The notes under the pieces are model-generated. The model did not search any database, was not told where the DNA came from, and saw nothing but the letters and a program-made list of their open reading frames with translations. From Candidatus Latescibacterota bacterium (GTDB taxonomy: Bacteria > Latescibacterota > MVCY01): a stretch of 8,973 nucleotides of DNA. Below are positions 6,389 through 8,973 of the stretch, in pieces. Numbering within the stretch: position 1 is the stretch's first letter; each line of letters begins with the position of its first letter. Where the stretch lies: contig JAUWEO010000058.1 in the NCBI GenBank assembly GCA_030608245.1, forward strand, positions 1 to 8,973. Direction: 5' to 3'. The translations under genes were made by a program, and so were the position numbers.

Positions 6389-6511
6389 GAGTTTTTAAGG
6401 AGCTCTCTCTGGTGAAATACCTCGTCTCAAGCTATCCGCTGATTTCTTCATCTTCTCTCATAAGTTCACTATCTATGTCCAAGAGACATCTCGACTGTCA
6501 AAAATGATTTG
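6389..6511. other. Spacer between terminator and promoter
   Basis: I see no gene in this 123-bp stretch. It holds a 5-bp inverted repeat ATGTC-CAAGA-GACAT (6475-6489), another, TCAAA-AATGA-TTTGA (6498-6512), beside the terminator, and a TTGACA without a good partner hexamer. None is convincing as a site. Confidence 0.4.
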
Positions 6512-6551
6512 AAAGAAAAGGCGCTGCCGAAATCAAGATCGACAGCGCCTT
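6512..6551 (-). terminator. Intrinsic terminator of the upstream secreted-protein gene
   Basis: The minus strand has a 9-bp stem, AAGGCGCTG (6543-6551) with CAGCGCCTT (6518-6526), followed by TTTTCTTT. Stem and T-run match the terminator at 301-341, and the 16-nt loop differs at only one base. It lies 54 nt after the stop codon at 6606-6608. Confidence 0.9.
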
Positions 6552-6584
6552 GGTCAGTTATCCCCTATACTGAGAATATATTCC

Positions 6585-6598
6585 ACCCGGCTTCGGGT
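6585..6598 (-). other. Small post-stop hairpin, copy B
   Basis: The transcript can fold ACCCG-AAGC-CGGGT (5-bp stem, 4-nt loop) seven nucleotides after the stop codon. Relative to copy A (375-387), the changes add a G-C pair and keep the fold. Confidence 0.4.
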
Positions 6599-6605
6599 AA
6601 GAGAT

Positions 6606-8973
6606 CTACTTCAAAAGCAACATCTTGTGAACCTTGGAGAACTCGCCAGCGGTGAAGTAGTAGAAATAGATTCCGCTGGCTACTGCTCTGCCGGAGCTGT
6701 CCCGGCCATCCCATCTTACAGAATGCCAGCCGGCGGGTTTCTTCTCTTTTACCAGCGTTCTGACCAACTGTCCGGAAAGGTTGTAGACTTTGAGGGTGGT
6801 AAATGTCCTTTCTGCCAACTGGTAGTTGATACTGGTAGTGGTGTTGAACGGGTTAGGGTAGTTCTGGAAGAGAGCGAATATCTCTGGAATTGAACGACCT
6901 ACGCTAACCAAGAGCCCACAGCCTTCCGAATTGACCGAGATCGGATAGTTGCATGAATCGCGCAGTTTCAGTTCAGCAATCGAGATATTCAATTCCCCTG
7001 GAGCAAGGGGCCTGAAGGTTACAGTCGCCAACTCACCAGAGCCATTGACTCCTGAGAAGCTTCCGCCCAGGGCAACAGTGTTAATCTCTATCTCCCCTTG
7101 CGAGGGGTCAATCTCTTCGACCAATGAGACTGTACCACCATTCTTGGTGAGAAATTCTCCCTGTTCAACCCTTTCTACTTCAAGCAGATTGGGGGCAAAC
7201 TTTAGCCTTAGCATTGCTCCCATAAGGTCCCTGACATTCTGGACAGAGAGGGATACGGTGAAGCTTTCGTCAACGGGTACCTCAGCCTGAGAAGCGATCT
7301 TGACGGCCGTCTTCCCGACAACCCTTTCCATCTGAAGCGCCGGAACAATCTTAGCCAGAGGAGCGGCAGCCGCACTCTTGTACCAGTTGTACATCAAGGC
7401 AAATACCATCTGATCCTCGAAGTCGATTACCCCCTCGCCAGAGAAAGGATAATTGGTTTTCGACCAGGCCGGCAGGCCAGCGCTGCCAACAGGCATTCTG
7501 GCAATATCCCCGGTCAGGTCCTGAGCATTCCAATACTGAACAAATAGGGTGTAGTCCTCAAAATCGACATCCATGTCATCGTCGAAGTCCCCTAAAAGAT
7601 CGGTAATGGTTTCGAACCTTCCGTCTACCGCATCTACATTGATCGGCGCATTTTCGTGATCCCGCAGGGTGTAGGAATCGAACGTGAGGTTGCTGGTTGG
7701 ATCCTGAGCAGCAGCCTTGAAAGTGATTGTTGCCAGGGCTCCCTCTCCTGAGACTCCCGGCGGTTCACCGCCCATCAGGGCAAAATGGAACGTCAAGGTG
7801 CCATTGGTGTTGTCATAACTGCCGCTGAACGCGGTCTCGTCTGGGTTGTTCGTCCTTAAGAAAGCCCCCTCGCTGATTTCTCCCACGACCTGTACCTTCG
7901 TCGGGTCAAATTTCAGGCTGATATATGCACCCATAAGATTCTGTATTTCTTTGACCTTGACTTGCACGCTGGTAGTGAGGTTGAAATTGGCGGGCGGCAG
8001 ACAGGCAGGCGTTGGTTCTATCCATAACTGGCCAACTTCAACAGCCGGGTTGACCGTCACCAACGCCTCGTTGTTCTGCTCATTCCACTCCTCGACAGCA
8101 CCGTCCGGATCTACCCTTACATAGAGGTGGTGGGGGGCTGTGTCAGGAGCAACCCAGTCGACACCCACTGTCTCGCTTCCCCCGGGATCAAGGTGAGCGA
8201 TGGTTTGATCCTCGCCTATCTGAACGACGGCTACATCGGGGTCCCCATCATAGAATCTGACCTTGACGTTGTCCACAGATCCTGTCGATTCGCCGCTGTA
8301 GTGGACATTCACCGTGATGGTCACCGTCTCCCCTTGGTTAGGATAGTGATTAGTAACTGTGATATCCGAGGATGCAATGTACAGGTCCTTCTTGGATGTC
8401 CAGACAGTGGTATAGGTTTTTGCCTCATTTGTTAACCCATGCGAGTCTGTGACCTTAAGGCCTATCCTGCCCGAATACTCCACGTTCCAGGTATGTGTTG
8501 GAGTGGAGCCGGTGGCGTCATCGTGCTCTCCGTCGCCGTCTAAGTCCCACTCATACAGGACAACCTCATCGCCTTCATCAGGGTCATGGGAGCCTCTGCC
8601 ATCAAATGTTATCTCCTGCCCTATCTTGGCTGAGTAGGGACCGCCTGCATCTGCTATCGGCGGATGGTTCTCACGGCTCACTATGATACGACGTTCTGCT
8701 GTGCGAACCATAACCGGATCGCTATTATCTGTCACCCTTAGCGTCACATAGACAGTATCACTGAGAACGCCTTCAGGCAAGGGATACCCGGTTTCGTTGG
8801 TCACGATTCTCCCGGTGGCATCCGCCCGGCTCCAGTCCACACCATCCTCCTTGTTAAAATCCCACTCCCACAGGAGGATCTGTTTGGTGAGATCGGTGTG
8901 GTAGGATTTAGAGCCGTCAAGCTCCACAGGCGAGCTTGGCGGAACTGAGGAAGGGGCCTGGATCACTGCCACC
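6606..8973 (-). CDS. T9SS-secreted PKD/CARDB/cohesin/dockerin protein (5' partial)
   Basis: The reading frame is open to the window edge. It enters inside a PKD domain, so the true start and any signal peptide lie outside; the GTG at 8970-8972 is not credible as a start. At least 788 residues are present. Domains, counted from the first whole codon: PKD 1-98; PKD 102-190 (typical HPPIADAGGPYSAKIGQ opening and YEWDLDGDG core); CARDB 195-310, ending in the usual NEQNNEALVTV; cohesin-like 315-455; dockerin-like pair 458-533; second cohesin-like 555-690; T9SS sorting domain 703-788 with YPNPFN. The two cohesins are internal paralogues, sharing LMGA...LKF, an LAT-TF strand and an LRD...N-PI-V ending. 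The first calcium loop is intact (D462/D464/D466/D468/D473), while the second is degraded (Pro509, Ser511, Glu513, Asp520). This is most likely a cell-surface or released scaffold or adhesive protein; a catalytic domain could lie upstream, out of view. It ends in the same tail-terminator cassette as its downstream neighbour. Confidence 0.92.
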   Translation of the reverse strand, partial: VAVIQAPSSVPPSSPVELDGSKSYHTDLTKQILLWEWDFNKEDGVDWSRADATGRIVTNETGYPLPEGVLSDTVYVTLRVTDNSDPVMVRTAERRIIVSRENHPPIADAGGPYSAKIGQEITFDGRGSHDPDEGDEVVLYEWDLDGDGEHDDATGSTPTHTWNVEYSGRIGLKVTDSHGLTNEAKTYTTVWTSKKDLYIASSDITVTNHYPNQGETVTITVNVHYSGESTGSVDNVKVRFYDGDPDVAVVQIGEDQTIAHLDPGGSETVGVDWVAPDTAPHHLYVRVDPDGAVEEWNEQNNEALVTVNPAVEVGQLWIEPTPACLPPANFNLTTSVQVKVKEIQNLMGAYISLKFDPTKVQVVGEISEGAFLRTNNPDETAFSGSYDNTNGTLTFHFALMGGEPPGVSGEGALATITFKAAAQDPTSNLTFDSYTLRDHENAPINVDAVDGRFETITDLLGDFDDDMDVDFEDYTLFVQYWNAQDLTGDIARMPVGSAGLPAWSKTNYPFSGEGVIDFEDQMVFALMYNWYKSAAAAPLAKIVPALQMERVVGKTAVKIASQAEVPVDESFTVSLSVQNVRDLMGAMLRLKFAPNLLEVERVEQGEFLTKNGGTVSLVEEIDPSQGEIEINTVALGGSFSGVNGSGELATVTFRPLAPGELNISIAELKLRDSCNYPISVNSEGCGLLVSVGRSIPEIFALFQNYPNPFNTTTSINYQLAERTFTTLKVYNLSGQLVRTLVKEKKPAGWHSVRWDGRDSSGRAVASGIYFYYFTAGEFSKVHKMLLLK

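Larger units (their letters stand above)
6511..6866 (-). repeat. Copy B of duplicated cassette: T9SS tail, stop, hairpin, terminator
   Basis: This is the partner of 301-658. The encoded 86-residue tails are identical at 69 of 86 positions with no gaps (80%). Immediately before the tail, the cohesin domains of the two proteins align only loosely (roughly 30% by eye). The fall in similarity at 6866 is therefore abrupt. Confidence 0.9.

Noticed and set aside
6475..6502. Inverted repeat and lone TTGACA upstream of the large gene's promoter
   Set aside because: Arms are only 5 bp, and no -10 hexamer of reasonable quality lies at 16-18 nt spacing.
8970..8972. GTG as the start of the upstream secreted protein
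   Set aside because: The frame is open to the window edge and the GTG falls at the beginning of a PKD strand. An exported T9SS protein needs a signal peptide, which must lie outside.

Overview
The window carries three genes, all on the minus strand, so the text reads right to left: (1) the 3' part of a large multidomain secreted protein (6606-8973, 5' end outside the window); (2) a complete giant secreted protein of about 1,920 residues (398-6160); (3) the first 53 codons of methionine aminopeptidase, map (1-159, 3' end outside the window). Each complete gene boundary has the same layout: stop codon, small hairpin, intrinsic terminator, sigma70-type promoter, leader, next gene. I see no tRNA, rRNA, CRISPR array, insertion sequence or integrase.

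Both secreted proteins end in an 86-residue type IX secretion (T9SS) C-terminal sorting domain with a YPNPFN motif and a WDGRD...SGIYFY core. Both also carry dockerin-type calcium repeats and cohesin-like domains on the same chain. The large protein adds an N-terminal run of LVIVD beta-propeller repeats, an InlB-like domain, a right-handed parallel beta-helix and two Ig-like modules. The upstream protein adds two PKD domains and a CARDB domain. They are probably surface-attached or released adhesive/scaffold proteins; no catalytic residues for a specific reaction can be assigned.

A T9SS tail points to the FCB superphylum. However, the promoters are classical TTGACA-17-TATAAT/TATGAT and the large gene has a perfect AGGAGG ribosome binding site, whereas Bacteroidota proper usually lack both. 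That combination, with cohesin/dockerin/PKD/LVIVD architecture, suggests a candidate phylum of the KSB1, Zixibacteria or Latescibacteria kind. This is inference, not a placement.

The main observations are these. First, a block of about 357 bp containing the T9SS tail, stop codon, hairpin and terminator is present twice (301-658 and 6511-6866), with sharp edges and with the noncoding part more alike (about 90%) than the coding part (82%). This looks like a shared or recombining 'secretion tag plus terminator' cassette. Second, the beta-helix of the large gene lies in an AT-rich island whose edge falls inside the domain. Third, the start of the large gene should be moved nine codons downstream on ribosome binding site evidence.
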